Source: TMP-86 sp044226865
GTDB lineage: Bacteria; Pseudomonadota; Gammaproteobacteria; Steroidobacterales; Steroidobacteraceae
Assembly (NCBI GenBank): GCA_044226865.1
Contig: JBGAGE010000003.1
Coordinates: 248,001 to 312,000, forward strand
DNA: 64,000 nucleotides
Reading direction: 5' to 3'
The position numbers and the translations under genes are program-made. Shown here piece by piece: positions 8,512 to 18,104 of this stretch; within the stretch, counting starts at the first letter, position 1, and the number at the start of each line of letters is the position of its first letter. The notes beneath the pieces are model-generated. The model saw nothing but the letters and a program-made list of their open reading frames with translations, had not been told where the DNA came from and made no database searches.

Positions 8512-10461
8512 GTGAATAGCGCGACTGCCGCAGAGACTCCTGCAAACACTGGCTACAGGCGCGACATTGATGGGCTGCGTGCGCTTGCGGTCACTTCGGT
8601 TCTGGTTGGGCATGCATTTCCGGATGCGGTTCCCGGCGGTTTCATCGGCGTCGACGTATTCTTCGTGATCTCTGGATTTTTGATCTCGGGGATCATTCTG
8701 ACCGACATCAGGGACGGGCGCTTTTCGTTCCTTGACTTCTATTCGCGCAGGGTCAGACGGATATTCCCTGCATTGACGGTGGTGTTGCTGTTCAGCATCG
8801 CGATGGGATGGCTCATTCTATTGCCATTCGACTTTCGCAGCCTCGGGCTTCATGTTGCAGCGGGCGGCGGTTTTTCGGCAAATATCCTGCTGTGGCACGA
8901 GTCGGGCAACTATTTTGATTCGGATGCAAAGCTAAAGCCGCTGTTGCACCTTTGGTCGCTCGGCGTGGAAGAGCAATTCTATCTGCTGTGGCCGTTACTG
9001 CTTTATCTTGCGCGCCACCGCGTCCGCTCGACGATGCTCCTGATCATGGGCGTGGCCGCCTGCTCGTTTGCGTTGAACGTTGCGTGGGTAAACTCTCACC
9101 CCAGTGCCGCATTTTATCTGCCCACAACACGCACATGGGAACTGATGCTCGGTAGCGCACTCGCCTTCCTCCAAGTTAACCCCATTGGGCGGTCACATGA
9201 AGCTAGAGCCAGATCACTTCACGCAAGATTCTCATTCGCCCGTTTCAATTTCGGCATTGCCTGCCTGAGCTGTGTCCTGATCGCTACGGCCCTCGCGCTT
9301 TGCAACGACAAGCGCTCGTTCCCCGGGTGGTGGGCACTATTACCGACGCTAGGCACAGTACTGCTGATCGCCTCAGGCCCCGCGAACAAGATCAGCCGAC
9401 TGCTGGGCACTCCACCTTTGGTATTCGTCGGCCGAATCAGCTACCCCCTTTATCTCTGGCATTGGCCCCTGCTGTGCTATGGCCGGATAATCTGCCAAGG
9501 GGAGCTCCCGGTGCATTGGCGATTGCTGGCCCTGATCGTGAGCTTCCTGCTGGCGTGGATGACCTACCGGCTGGTGGAGAACAAACTACGTCACTTGAAG
9601 CCGATTGGTTCCCCGAACCGGCCCGTCCTTGCGCTGTCATGCGGTATGACCGCCGTAGCGAGCTGCGGATTGTTCGCCTTTTTTGGAAATCTCCAAGCGA
9701 TGTCAGCCAGCGTCATCGGCGTGGATCGGATTTCCGAAGCCCTGCACGACTGGAAATTCGTCGCAAACCAATTCTTGCCGGGCGATTCCCCCAAAACCGT
9801 GCTGTTCTTCGGGGATAGTCACATGCAACAGTACCTGCCAAGAGTTCAAGCTGTCGCCAAACAGCACTTGCGGCCCATTCACACGTTGGAAACCTGGACA
9901 CGCGGTGGGTGCGCACCCATTCCCGGAATCGAACGGCGCGGATATGCATGCGAAGAGTTCGTTTCAGAAGGGCTGTCGCGAGCCGCTCGCGCGGATGTTG
10001 AAGTTGTGATAATCGCAGCTTCTTGGATGGGCTTCCGGTGGCGCGATGATTACTTCAAAGCGGGCACAGCCTACGGCGAACGCCTGAACCTGAAATCGCC
10101 GCAGACCCTCGACATGGTATTTCAACAGTTCGAATCCTCTCTACGACAGCTCAAGGCGAGCAAGAAAAGAGTGGTTCTGGTGCTTTCGTCACCCCGGGGA
10201 AGCACCTTCGATCCGGCATCGATGATTCGCAGGCAGGGCTTGACGTTCGTCGTGAAGTTTCCCACTGCCGCCGCCCGCAAGGACGTCGAAGCCGCGACTG
10301 CCACCATGGACGAGCGCCTCAAGGCCCTCGCATCCAGACTTGGATTGGAGACAATCGACCCATTGGATTATGTCTGCGACCGCACCACCTGCCCGGCCAT
10401 CGATGGCGATGGAGATCCAATCTACCTTGATATATCGCACCTGCGGGCTTCCACCGCCTGA
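8512..10461 (+). CDS. acyltransferase-3/SGNH fusion O-acetyltransferase
   Basis: Encodes 649 aa from GTG 8512. The N-terminal part is an OafA-type membrane acyltransferase (RRDIDGLRALAV, then GVDVFFVISGFLISG, SRRVRRIFPAL and LWSLGVEEQFYLLWPLLLYL), with the family-typical YRLVENKLRH after the last core helix. A periplasmic SGNH domain follows, with the nucleophile motif FFGDSHMQQYLP at about residue 432. The end of the protein is unusual: it stops only seven residues after the His of the catalytic pair (DISHLRASTA), where relatives continue through a helix. Last gene of the operon 5420-10461. Confidence 0.9.
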   Translation: MNSATAAETPANTGYRRDIDGLRALAVTSVLVGHAFPDAVPGGFIGVDVFFVISGFLISGIILTDIRDGRFSFLDFYSRRVRRIFPALTVVLLFSIAMGWLILLPFDFRSLGLHVAAGGGFSANILLWHESGNYFDSDAKLKPLLHLWSLGVEEQFYLLWPLLLYLARHRVRSTMLLIMGVAACSFALNVAWVNSHPSAAFYLPTTRTWELMLGSALAFLQVNPIGRSHEARARSLHARFSFARFNFGIACLSCVLIATALALCNDKRSFPGWWALLPTLGTVLLIASGPANKISRLLGTPPLVFVGRISYPLYLWHWPLLCYGRIICQGELPVHWRLLALIVSFLLAWMTYRLVENKLRHLKPIGSPNRPVLALSCGMTAVASCGLFAFFGNLQAMSASVIGVDRISEALHDWKFVANQFLPGDSPKTVLFFGDSHMQQYLPRVQAVAKQHLRPIHTLETWTRGGCAPIPGIERRGYACEEFVSEGLSRAARADVEVVIIAASWMGFRWRDDYFKAGTAYGERLNLKSPQTLDMVFQQFESSLRQLKASKKRVVLVLSSPRGSTFDPASMIRRQGLTFVVKFPTAAARKDVEAATATMDERLKALASRLGLETIDPLDYVCDRTTCPAIDGDGDPIYLDISHLRASTA

Positions 10462-10531
10462 ACAGGTTTAGCGCATTCGATCGGTTCATTTACCTGACGA
10501 GCGGCGCAGGTGATGGGCGGTGATGCGCGCC

Positions 10532-10558
10532 GGTGACGCGGGGTCACCCTTCGGGGTA
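10532..10558. terminator. possible bidirectional terminator hairpins between convergent genes
   Basis: Lies in the 104-bp gap between the convergent SGNH acyltransferase and the serine-acetyltransferase-like gene. GGTGAC (10532-10537) and GTCACC (10543-10548) form a 6-bp stem with a 5-base loop. ACCC-TTCG-GGGT follows directly as a small UUCG-type hairpin. There is no U-tract, so termination is only a guess from position. Confidence 0.3.
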
Positions 10559-10565
10559 CTCACCT

Positions 10566-11147
10566 TTACAGCGGCGCCTTGTTCATGACATCAGGTGTAC
10601 AACCGCTGCGCACGACCTGCGCAGGGTTCCCGACAACGACGGAATACGGCGGTATGCTCGAAGTGACCAGCGCACCCCCTGAAATTCTGCTTCCCCGGCC
10701 AATCCGGACGCCGCCGACGATGATCGCGTGCGGACCCACCCAAACCTCATCTTCGAGTTCCGGATACTCGGTTACACGTTCGCCAGAGGCAGCAACGCGA
10801 TCGCGACGCCCAATGGTGACGCCATGAAACAACGTCACGTTGTTACCGATGCGCGCGCCCTTGTTTACGACGAGGCCCCAACCATGGTTAATCGCCAGCC
10901 CCCCGCCGACCTCCGCCGCGGCCGGGAAATCGACCCCCGCACGGTGCGAAGCAAAATGGTGCAACAGGCGGAACAGCGGCCGCAGTGCGCGCAGAAGGCC
11001 GCGTGATGCTGACGCGGCCTGGCACAGGCGCATGGTCGCGATGGCGCGGAATGCGCGGCGGAAAAAGAAAGCCCGGATCAGGCACGCCCAACTGAATCGA
11101 CCATATAGCCGATAGGTATCCGCCTTGACTGCATTCCATGGACTCAT
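10566..11147 (-). CDS. serine-acetyltransferase-like hexapeptide acyltransferase
   Basis: Encodes 193 aa from ATG 11147, seven bases past the stop of the upstream glycosyltransferase. The upstream in-frame ATG would extend into that gene. The C-terminal left-handed beta-helix is clear: hexapeptide-type repeats from GGGLAINHGWGLVVN through GNNVTLFHGVTIG to VGPHAIIVGGVRIGRGSRI. The HG dyad (residues around NHGWG and FHG) is typical of CysE-like enzymes. In this locus it most likely O-acetylates a sugar from acetyl-CoA in the cytoplasm. It is the last gene of the long leftward operon that starts at 22374. Confidence 0.85.
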   Translation of the reverse strand: MSPWNAVKADTYRLYGRFSWACLIRAFFFRRAFRAIATMRLCQAASASRGLLRALRPLFRLLHHFASHRAGVDFPAAAEVGGGLAINHGWGLVVNKGARIGNNVTLFHGVTIGRRDRVAASGERVTEYPELEDEVWVGPHAIIVGGVRIGRGSRISGGALVTSSIPPYSVVVGNPAQVVRSGCTPDVMNKAPL

Positions 11148-11154
11148 GGGTTGC

Positions 11155-12432
11155 TCATTCAATTTCGCGAGAAACCGTACCACCCTTCGCGGCCGCCGAA
11201 AGGAGTTCGACAAGCCGCTGACCCTGCTCTACCTGGTGATTGGCAGCCGCAAACTTCAGGGCTGCGGAGCTCAACGCGGTAAGCCGATCGCGATCTGTCA
11301 TCAATTGCCGGACGACTTCCGCCAGACGATCGGGGCTTCCTGCCAAGACTCCCGCCCCCCCAACCGAAATACAGTGATCGGGATCGACGGTCACGCTAAG
11401 CACCGGCACGCCACGCAGCCACGCCTGTATGAACGTGTTGGGGTACCCCTCGAACTTGCTCGTGTTGACCAGCAGATGGCTCATGGCGATTTCGCTGTCG
11501 ACACGCTCAACGGGTTGCTCACCCAAGAACTTGAGATTACGCAAGCTGGCAATTCTGTCACGCAGTGCCTCAAACTCATCCCCTCCCGGCCGGCCTATCA
11601 TGATGAACTCAAGCCCAGGAACCTCTTGCATCGACTCCGCAAGACCGACAAATTGCTCCGGGCTCTTGTTCGCTTTGATGTTTCCAACCCAGATGACGCG
11701 GAAAAGATCCGGACTCCGGTGAACCCCCACGTCCTTCGGACTGGGATGAAAATTCCTGATGACCTTCGAAGGCAACCCCATTTCAGCCTGCAATGTGCGC
11801 GCCTGTGAATCCGTCTGTGTCACGATGAAGTCCGCGCGACGCATGCCGAATTCTGACAGCCATCGCGAAAAATGGTGCAGCAGGCTGCGCGGCGACCAAC
11901 CTTTGACTCTCGCAAACGACCGCACGTCGTTGTCCGATGCGACGTGAAACACCATCTTCGCTCCATGAATTGCACAATAGATTGCACAAATTCCGGTGTA
12001 AGGCATGAGGCAGCGCTGATAGATGACCTGTGGCTTAAGTCGCCGCAACTCACGGTACAAGGATGGCAGCTGCAAGAGTACTCCAACCACATTGGCCTTG
12101 TGTCCCACGCCAAAGGGCACGATGGAATAACCGTCCCGGTCCAGCGTGTCCGGGGTATTGTGTGCCAGGTAATAAATCTCGAATTCCGGTTGAGTACGCA
12201 AGATGTCCACGAGACACTTCGCCTGGAATTGTGCGCCGCCGATCTGCGACTCCCAATGCCAGCCCATGACGATACAGACCCGCATTCGGTCATTCGTTGC
12301 TACGGAGCTGGAGCGGCCCTCGAATGGCCCAACCGGCAGCGTTGAATCGGTTGCCGCAATGAACTTATCGTGAGGCGCCATGGTGTCGTTCCTAGATTCC
12401 AGATTGGCGAAGTCGCGTATTGAATTACGCAC
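11155..12432 (-). CDS. GT4-family glycosyltransferase
   Basis: Encodes up to 425 aa. The first conserved strand (MRVCIVMGWHWES) begins at codon 50, so a start there (about 12285) is possible, but the ATG at 12432 lies only three bases past the previous stop and fits the tight operon. Motifs: SQIGGAQFQAKCL, IWVGNIKANKSPEQFV near 270, IMIGRPGGDEF near 300 and SKFEGYPNTFIQAWLRGVPV near 346. In the E-x7-E motif the second Glu is replaced by Gln, seen in some GT4 members. It should add one sugar of the repeat unit. Confidence 0.86.
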   Translation of the reverse strand: MRNSIRDFANLESRNDTMAPHDKFIAATDSTLPVGPFEGRSSSVATNDRMRVCIVMGWHWESQIGGAQFQAKCLVDILRTQPEFEIYYLAHNTPDTLDRDGYSIVPFGVGHKANVVGVLLQLPSLYRELRRLKPQVIYQRCLMPYTGICAIYCAIHGAKMVFHVASDNDVRSFARVKGWSPRSLLHHFSRWLSEFGMRRADFIVTQTDSQARTLQAEMGLPSKVIRNFHPSPKDVGVHRSPDLFRVIWVGNIKANKSPEQFVGLAESMQEVPGLEFIMIGRPGGDEFEALRDRIASLRNLKFLGEQPVERVDSEIAMSHLLVNTSKFEGYPNTFIQAWLRGVPVLSVTVDPDHCISVGGAGVLAGSPDRLAEVVRQLMTDRDRLTALSSAALKFAAANHQVEQGQRLVELLSAAAKGGTVSREIE

Positions 12433-12435
12433 GGA

Positions 12436-14370
12436 TTACGAAATTTGCCAGGAAAATCGAGTTTCCAGCACGCAGCGGTTGTCGAACTTTGACTCCACGA
12501 TCAGCGAACTGCTCTCCTGCTTTGACCCGAATCGCCTGGATATCCAACCCCCGGCGGGCGGCCTGCTACCTCGCAGCAGGTTGACCGCAGCTGCCTGCTC
12601 GTTATGCATCCTCACCTGCACCCCGTCTCGCCGCAATTGAACGTGGTCATCGCAAATCTCCACGTCAATTTCCGGCGGGAAATGCCAGCAAACTTCCGCC
12701 ACATGTTGCACGGAGCAATCGAACCGGTCCCGGACGATGAGCTCAGAATGCCCGGCGCTCAAGACTACCTCCCGATGGTGAACCACCGGGTCCGCCAACC
12801 GCTTGTAGCCGTCATGCGACGCCCGGATGGTGGGATTCGGACCCTCGACCTCCTCGACTTCAATGGTCGGCCGGGCCTTGGTCAGCCACATGAATGGGCC
12901 GCCCATTACCGACTGATCCTGCCGGTCCACCCTGACGGTGTTGTGTGCAAGGGTGCCGCGGAAGTAATTCCGCCACTCCGGCTCCTCAAAATAGCAATAC
13001 GTACCCGGGTCCACGAGGATTGGGAGGCCTGCAATCGACATCACCAGCGACAGGCAATCGGCGTGCCCGTGGGCTGCAATCGACAGATATCCCATCGGCG
13101 CCGCATCCACAACGACGAGCACCTCCCCAGGCCCGCCCAGTTCATGCCCCAGGACGTAGTATCCACCTTCAGTAAAAGCTCTTTCACGCCTTGGTGGGCG
13201 GTCGGACTCTATCGATGGACGCGCGAACCCTGTGGAAAACCAAGCGGCCAGCGAGTCCGCCCCGTCCGGAGTCCACGCCGAGTCGGTCAGCCAATTGTCA
13301 ACGTCTCTCAGGTCCGCCAGCCGGCGCTGCAAGGAGCGCGGCGAAAACGCAAACGCCATTCCATCGTCGGAATCTCCGAATCCAGGAAGATTGTCATTAA
13401 GATCGGCCACGGATTCCAGGAAATGGATCATCTTCCTCACGACCGACCAATAGTGCGCGGGAAATGGATCGCCACATTCCTCACCTACGAGCCCTGACAG
13501 GATGAGAAACTGCAGGACGAACACCTGATAACCGTTGGTCTGCTCGCGCCCCACCCCGTCTGCGTGGACCTGGCGAGCCACTTCACGGATGAGCGACGCT
13601 TTAGCCAGATCGCGCCATCGGCGGCTTTCCTGCCACATCGGCCAGGCGCAACTCGCCACATACAGGCCCGCCATTTCGCCGATTAGATGGTTGTTGGCCG
13701 ATGAGTAACGCGATTGATGCCGCTCGATGAAATGGCAATGCCAATAGATGGACTCCGACCACCCTTCCACCGGCTCCCGCTTGTCTTCCCAGCCGCCCAA
13801 CAACCGCGCCGCCAGATACCAGTTTATCAAGCGAATTCCGGATTCCATGGCGCTCGCCCAATTGATGCCCAGCGGATAGGGACACGAACTCAGCCATGAC
13901 TCGATCAACGACAAAGCGCGCGCACGATATGCCGGATTTCCAGAATACGCCCACCCCTGCGCCAACGACACCACGGCGAAGTGGCGGTTGAGTTCCCACA
14001 CCGTCCGCGCATCGCCCACCAAGGCGGGGTCGCGGCAGTCTATCGAAGCCCCGCGAGTCATCGGGCTCCGAACACCTCTGATTGGATCGCGGTTCCAGTC
14101 CCAATCCCCACTATCGAAGGTTACGCCGCGTCCAAAAATCGTGATTCGACCTGCCATGATGTCGTCCGCTTCCTGCAGGTGCGAATGCGCAAACTCCACC
14201 GAGGGCGCCGGCCAAGGCAAAAGGCGCGCAAGTGAGGCATCGCCTTCCGGCGCCCGCCCCACGGGGATCAAACCTTGAACCGCGGCGGATGCCGCGGCGT
14301 TGATACGCCACGCCACTTCACCCATGGACATGAGTCGGAGCCGACGAACGTACCAATCGAAAGTAGGCAT
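12436..14370 (-). CDS. heparinase II/III-family polysaccharide lyase
   Basis: Encodes 644 aa from ATG 14370, which overlaps the stop of the upstream polymerase gene by one base (TGATG). The N-terminal half is an alpha-toroid (WELNRHFAVVSLAQGWAY near 165, INWASAMESGIRLINW near 208). The C-terminal half is the heparinase II/III beta-sandwich, with IAAHGHADCLSLVMSIAGLP near 442, VDPGTYCYF and the conserved AHNTVRVD. The family eliminates uronic-acid-containing chains such as heparin or alginate. No signal peptide is visible, so it may be exported by another route or act at the membrane. Homologues are recurrent parts of exopolysaccharide loci. Confidence 0.85.
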   Translation of the reverse strand: MPTFDWYVRRLRLMSMGEVAWRINAAASAAVQGLIPVGRAPEGDASLARLLPWPAPSVEFAHSHLQEADDIMAGRITIFGRGVTFDSGDWDWNRDPIRGVRSPMTRGASIDCRDPALVGDARTVWELNRHFAVVSLAQGWAYSGNPAYRARALSLIESWLSSCPYPLGINWASAMESGIRLINWYLAARLLGGWEDKREPVEGWSESIYWHCHFIERHQSRYSSANNHLIGEMAGLYVASCAWPMWQESRRWRDLAKASLIREVARQVHADGVGREQTNGYQVFVLQFLILSGLVGEECGDPFPAHYWSVVRKMIHFLESVADLNDNLPGFGDSDDGMAFAFSPRSLQRRLADLRDVDNWLTDSAWTPDGADSLAAWFSTGFARPSIESDRPPRRERAFTEGGYYVLGHELGGPGEVLVVVDAAPMGYLSIAAHGHADCLSLVMSIAGLPILVDPGTYCYFEEPEWRNYFRGTLAHNTVRVDRQDQSVMGGPFMWLTKARPTIEVEEVEGPNPTIRASHDGYKRLADPVVHHREVVLSAGHSELIVRDRFDCSVQHVAEVCWHFPPEIDVEICDDHVQLRRDGVQVRMHNEQAAAVNLLRGSRPPAGGWISRRFGSKQESSSLIVESKFDNRCVLETRFSWQIS

Positions 14371-15677
14371 CAGCGCCGTCCGGTCGACGACATGCGCCGC
14401 GCGGCGTGCAACATTCGCATCCGATCTGCCGCAATCACTCCCGAAAAATACCAGAATGGGTAGCTTAGCGCCGATGCAGGGATCAAGGTCTTGTAGGGCA
14501 GGCAGATAACCATCATGAGCACCACACCGGCCCATCCAAGCGCCAGCCCGGCACGAAAATCGTTGCTCGATTTGGCCACGATGCGGCAGTCGTTGAATAT
14601 CAACAAATGCAGCCCGATCAACAGAAAGAAACCTAGCAAACCCAGCTCCGAAACGACGACCGAAAATGTGGACATCAGAAACGGCTCAAGCAGATAGTTG
14701 TAGTGACCGGTGAAATTCGGCCCCAATGACGATTTGCTGGCATTACCGGACCCGAGGCCGAATACGAGCGACACGGGATCCTTGGCAATGACACCCAGCG
14801 GAACCACCATGCTATCCAACCTGCCAACTTCCTCCGTGGTGCCGATCTGAGCGTCGCGTTTGGAAAGATACGCCTCCAACCGGCCCGGCTCGGTGAAGAA
14901 TTCGCCAATTTTCGTAGGATAGGGCCGCACCACGATCAACGCATCATAGATAGGAATGAAAATGGCTCCGAATATGCACAACAACGCAGTTGCGAAAAAG
15001 GCATTCTTCATTCGGGTGCCCGGCTTGGCTCCGACCAGAAAGACGGTACCCAGCGCTACAGGCAGAAGGAAAATCGTGCCCTTCGTCTCGTTGATGGTCG
15101 TCGGAATCAACAGCAGCACAAAGAGGAACAACGCGATTTTCATGGTGATCCGCTTACGCAGATACAATCCGAGCAAAACCGCCACGACGCCAATGAGGAA
15201 GATGGAAAGCACCGACGATAACATCAGCGTTCCGTAAGTCGTATCGCCGGTGATGCCCGCCCTCGCCAGCGTCGTCATTCGCTGATACCCGGCAATCGGC
15301 AACTGAATCAACGCCAGAACCAAAAGCAGCTTCAGTTGCGACTTCAATTGATGATCGCTGAAAGCCACTACCGCCGGCAGAAAGAACAATGGAATCGATC
15401 GCAGATAGAACCGCAGACCCGCGAACATCGGCCCAGAATCCACGTGATTTGCCACAACGCCGCAAATCAAGTTCAACAGCAACGCCGCGAAGATGAACCA
15501 ATACGCCGGACGGATGTTGGCAAACCGGCTCCGGGGCCCGATTGCAACCACGACCAAAAGCGCCACCGCACCGAGAATTTCGACAAGATACTTCGCCGAC
15601 CCGGGAAGCCAGTCATTTCTCACGAAGAAATCGAACAGCGTCGAGGTCAGAATAATGGCCATCACGAGAATATGCAT
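14370..15677 (-). CDS. O-antigen-ligase/Wzy-type polysaccharide polymerase
   Basis: Encodes 435 aa with about eleven hydrophobic helices and a long extracytoplasmic loop around residues 230-320 that includes RPYPTKIGEFFTEPGR and FGLGSGNASKSSLG. That pattern is typical of Wzy/WaaL proteins. It would join undecaprenyl-PP-linked repeat units in the periplasm. It sits between the flippase and the heparinase gene in one operon, with a 3-bp gap upstream and a 1-bp overlap downstream. It is the only polymerase candidate I see in the locus. Polymerase rather than ligase is inferred from context. Confidence 0.78.
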   Translation of the reverse strand: MHILVMAIILTSTLFDFFVRNDWLPGSAKYLVEILGAVALLVVVAIGPRSRFANIRPAYWFIFAALLLNLICGVVANHVDSGPMFAGLRFYLRSIPLFFLPAVVAFSDHQLKSQLKLLLVLALIQLPIAGYQRMTTLARAGITGDTTYGTLMLSSVLSIFLIGVVAVLLGLYLRKRITMKIALFLFVLLLIPTTINETKGTIFLLPVALGTVFLVGAKPGTRMKNAFFATALLCIFGAIFIPIYDALIVVRPYPTKIGEFFTEPGRLEAYLSKRDAQIGTTEEVGRLDSMVVPLGVIAKDPVSLVFGLGSGNASKSSLGPNFTGHYNYLLEPFLMSTFSVVVSELGLLGFFLLIGLHLLIFNDCRIVAKSSNDFRAGLALGWAGVVLMMVICLPYKTLIPASALSYPFWYFSGVIAADRMRMLHAARRMSSTGRR

Positions 15678-15680
15678 GGA

Positions 15681-17243
15681 CTACGCAGCCTCGCTTTTAC
15701 CGCCATGAGGCAACGTGACGCCTAGAAACCGCAGGATTTTCAGTTCCCGTCCGTGCATCACCTCCGACAGCAGCCTTCGATCGGAAATCGCAATCCCGGG
15801 TGAGCGCACGTAAATGAGCGCGGCCCCAGCACAAACGACGCCGCCGAAGATCAGGTGCGCTACCGCAGGCGCCGGCACAGCGAACTTGACCGCGTAGCAC
15901 AATGCAATCGCGCCTCCCCAAACCGCCACGACGGACCCCACGACGCCGCCGAAATTCTTCCACCGGGCCTTGTCCCTCACGTGCCACCAAATGAACAGGT
16001 TCTTCATCATCGATGCGGAACCCGTGGCGACGGCAGCTCCATACAAGCCGAATGCCGGAACGAGAGCCAGCAACGCGATCACGTTGTACACCAGGAAGAG
16101 CTTGCTCAGCAGCACGGTTGCCGCCTTTTCGGCGTACTGCGCTACCAGCGTCGCCGGTTCGGACATGACATCCACGATTGAAAACGCGACAACAACCGCC
16201 AGCAGGCCGGAATGCTGGATGAATTTCCCACCGAACAGCACCTTAACGATTTCCGAATGATAGGAAATTGCGTACGCCGCAATGGGCAGCTGAACGCAAA
16301 GCGTCAAGTTGACCAGCAGCGTGAAATAGCGCGGGAGCCGTTCAGCAGCTTTCTCCGGCGGCACCGAAAAGAAGAACGGCCTGATCACGTTACTGAATTG
16401 CCGCAGCGGCAGCAGGTTGATCAGCATCCCGTTCAACCGGGAATAAAATGAATATGCGCCCACGGCGACCGGGCTCAGGTAAGCAGCAATAAAGAAATTG
16501 TCGCTCTTCCCACTGAGCATCAACGTGCCGGCATCGTTGAAATTGTTGTAAAAGCCATAGCGCAGCAACCGCTTGCGCTCGGCAGCCGCCAGCTTGAATC
16601 CCTTCTCCACCGCAGGCGGGCGGCAGTAACGAACATAGGCAAATCGTGTCCCGGCGTAAAGAATTCCATAGCCAATCGTATCCGCGATGATCGCAAGATG
16701 CAGCGTCAGCGATCCCATCCAAAGGCAGACGACATAGAAGATCAACTTCGCCGTCGATTGCGCCGCCGTCATGCCGATGGCATAGCGCTGCATCAGGTGA
16801 GAAGACAACGTCAGCTGCAGGATATTTGCTTGAAAGTGCATCATCAGCAAAGGACAAAAATATATGTACTCGAGACGGTAAGGAGCTAGCTGAAAAAGCG
16901 GCGCTATGAAATTCCATAGGGCAGCTATCAGGCCCAGCAGCACGACGTTGGAGCAAAATCGGATGGACGCCACGGTGCGGACGAGCCAGGCCGCCGCATC
17001 GAGCTTACCGGCCCGCAAATACTCAGGCTCGAAGCGGCGCAGGACCTGCTCCACGCCAAAAGACGCCATCGTGCTCAAGATGGGAATCAATGCATACAGC
17101 AGGCTGAGCACGCCGAACTCGTGCTCGCTCATTCCGCGCACCAGCACCACATAGCTGGAAAGCGTCGCCACCTGGGAAATGATGCGATACCGAACTGTAT
17201 CCATCACCGAACGGCGCGCGCGGCTCTTGTTGTAAAGAGGCAT
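15681..17243 (-). CDS. Wzx-type polysaccharide flippase
   Basis: Encodes 520 aa with 12-14 hydrophobic segments in the MATE/PST flippase pattern. The start is TVRYRIISQVATLSSYVVLVR, then EFGVLSLLYALIPILST and the Arg/Phe-rich loop FEPEYLRAGK. The central KRLLRYGFYNNFNDAGTLM and C-terminal GLYGAAVATGSASMMKN are typical of the family. It would move the lipid-linked repeat unit across the inner membrane. It is directly followed by the polymerase gene. A second flippase lies at 28865-30388. Confidence 0.86.
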   Translation of the reverse strand: MPLYNKSRARRSVMDTVRYRIISQVATLSSYVVLVRGMSEHEFGVLSLLYALIPILSTMASFGVEQVLRRFEPEYLRAGKLDAAAWLVRTVASIRFCSNVVLLGLIAALWNFIAPLFQLAPYRLEYIYFCPLLMMHFQANILQLTLSSHLMQRYAIGMTAAQSTAKLIFYVVCLWMGSLTLHLAIIADTIGYGILYAGTRFAYVRYCRPPAVEKGFKLAAAERKRLLRYGFYNNFNDAGTLMLSGKSDNFFIAAYLSPVAVGAYSFYSRLNGMLINLLPLRQFSNVIRPFFFSVPPEKAAERLPRYFTLLVNLTLCVQLPIAAYAISYHSEIVKVLFGGKFIQHSGLLAVVVAFSIVDVMSEPATLVAQYAEKAATVLLSKLFLVYNVIALLALVPAFGLYGAAVATGSASMMKNLFIWWHVRDKARWKNFGGVVGSVVAVWGGAIALCYAVKFAVPAPAVAHLIFGGVVCAGAALIYVRSPGIAISDRRLLSEVMHGRELKILRFLGVTLPHGGKSEAA

Positions 17244-17255
17244 TGAAGCTACACG

Positions 17256-18104
17256 CTAGGCGCGGAGGACGCGCAGGCAATTCTCATACGCCGGGACCGA
17301 ATATTTGTCGACCTGCCTGCGGATTCCCTTCGACAACTTGCGGGCCTTGGCCACGCTGTCGGATCGAACGGCCCCGACCGAGCCGGGATCGAACCGCTCT
17401 CCGATGAATTCGAAAACCCGCGTCAGCCACAGGTCCGGATGCAGAACGAGATCATCATAGTCGACGATCAACAATTGTTCGGCAGGCACGAATTCGCGGA
17501 TTTCAAGCAACTGCGAGGTCTTCGCCGCATACGACATGCAAGCCTTTTCAGCGCGCGACGGACCCAGGGGCCAGGGAATTCGCACGCGCCGCTGCCTCGC
17601 GGTGCGCGCCAGCGTCACACCGCAATCGGCGTAAAGCTCATTCAGCCCCCATCGTCTCCAGTTAAAAACCATGGAATAAACCACGGAGGAAGGATTGCGC
17701 AGCACCCAAATGAGTCGCTGCCGTGGCCCAATGGTGCGATATTCAGGATAACTGGAGTTAAGGTACGTGGTCTGGAAGCAATAGCGGCCGCCGCGTTCCG
17801 GCAGATCGACATTCCCGGACAGTACAAGTCCAGCGTCCAACTCGTCGTCGCGGGTCAAATTCAACCGCCAGAAATTGGCACTGCCGGCGATCAGCCTGGT
17901 CAGCATCGTGGTACCTGAGCGCTGGCATCCGGCGACCATTACGCAATCGGGATAACGCGGCAGAGATTTCAGCAGCGGGCCGCCCTGCAGGCGCGGGCCG
18001 CTGCGGAACTTCATCCAATCATCGTAGCGAGCGACGACCTGTCGTTGGCTGGGAGAAATGTCTTCGATCGTGATGCTGCGCCTGGCATCGCTGCTAGGAC
18101 TCAT
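17256..18104 (-). CDS. PAPS-dependent sulfotransferase-family protein
   Basis: Encodes 282 aa from ATG 18104 (a start at 18140 is also possible). The 5'-phosphosulfate loop is VMVAGCQRSGTTMLTRLI near residue 52. The 3'-phosphate-binding region is LIWVLRNPSSVVYSMVFNWR near 131. LLIVDYDDLVLHPDLWL near 220 matches the conserved C-terminal part. It should transfer sulfate from PAPS to a sugar hydroxyl. The gene overlaps the tyrosine-kinase gene by 11 bp and is in the export-polymerisation operon, so the polymer is probably sulfated. PAPS-making genes are not in the window. Confidence 0.85.
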   Translation of the reverse strand: MSPSSDARRSITIEDISPSQRQVVARYDDWMKFRSGPRLQGGPLLKSLPRYPDCVMVAGCQRSGTTMLTRLIAGSANFWRLNLTRDDELDAGLVLSGNVDLPERGGRYCFQTTYLNSSYPEYRTIGPRQRLIWVLRNPSSVVYSMVFNWRRWGLNELYADCGVTLARTARQRRVRIPWPLGPSRAEKACMSYAAKTSQLLEIREFVPAEQLLIVDYDDLVLHPDLWLTRVFEFIGERFDPGSVGAVRSDSVAKARKLSKGIRRQVDKYSVPAYENCLRVLRA

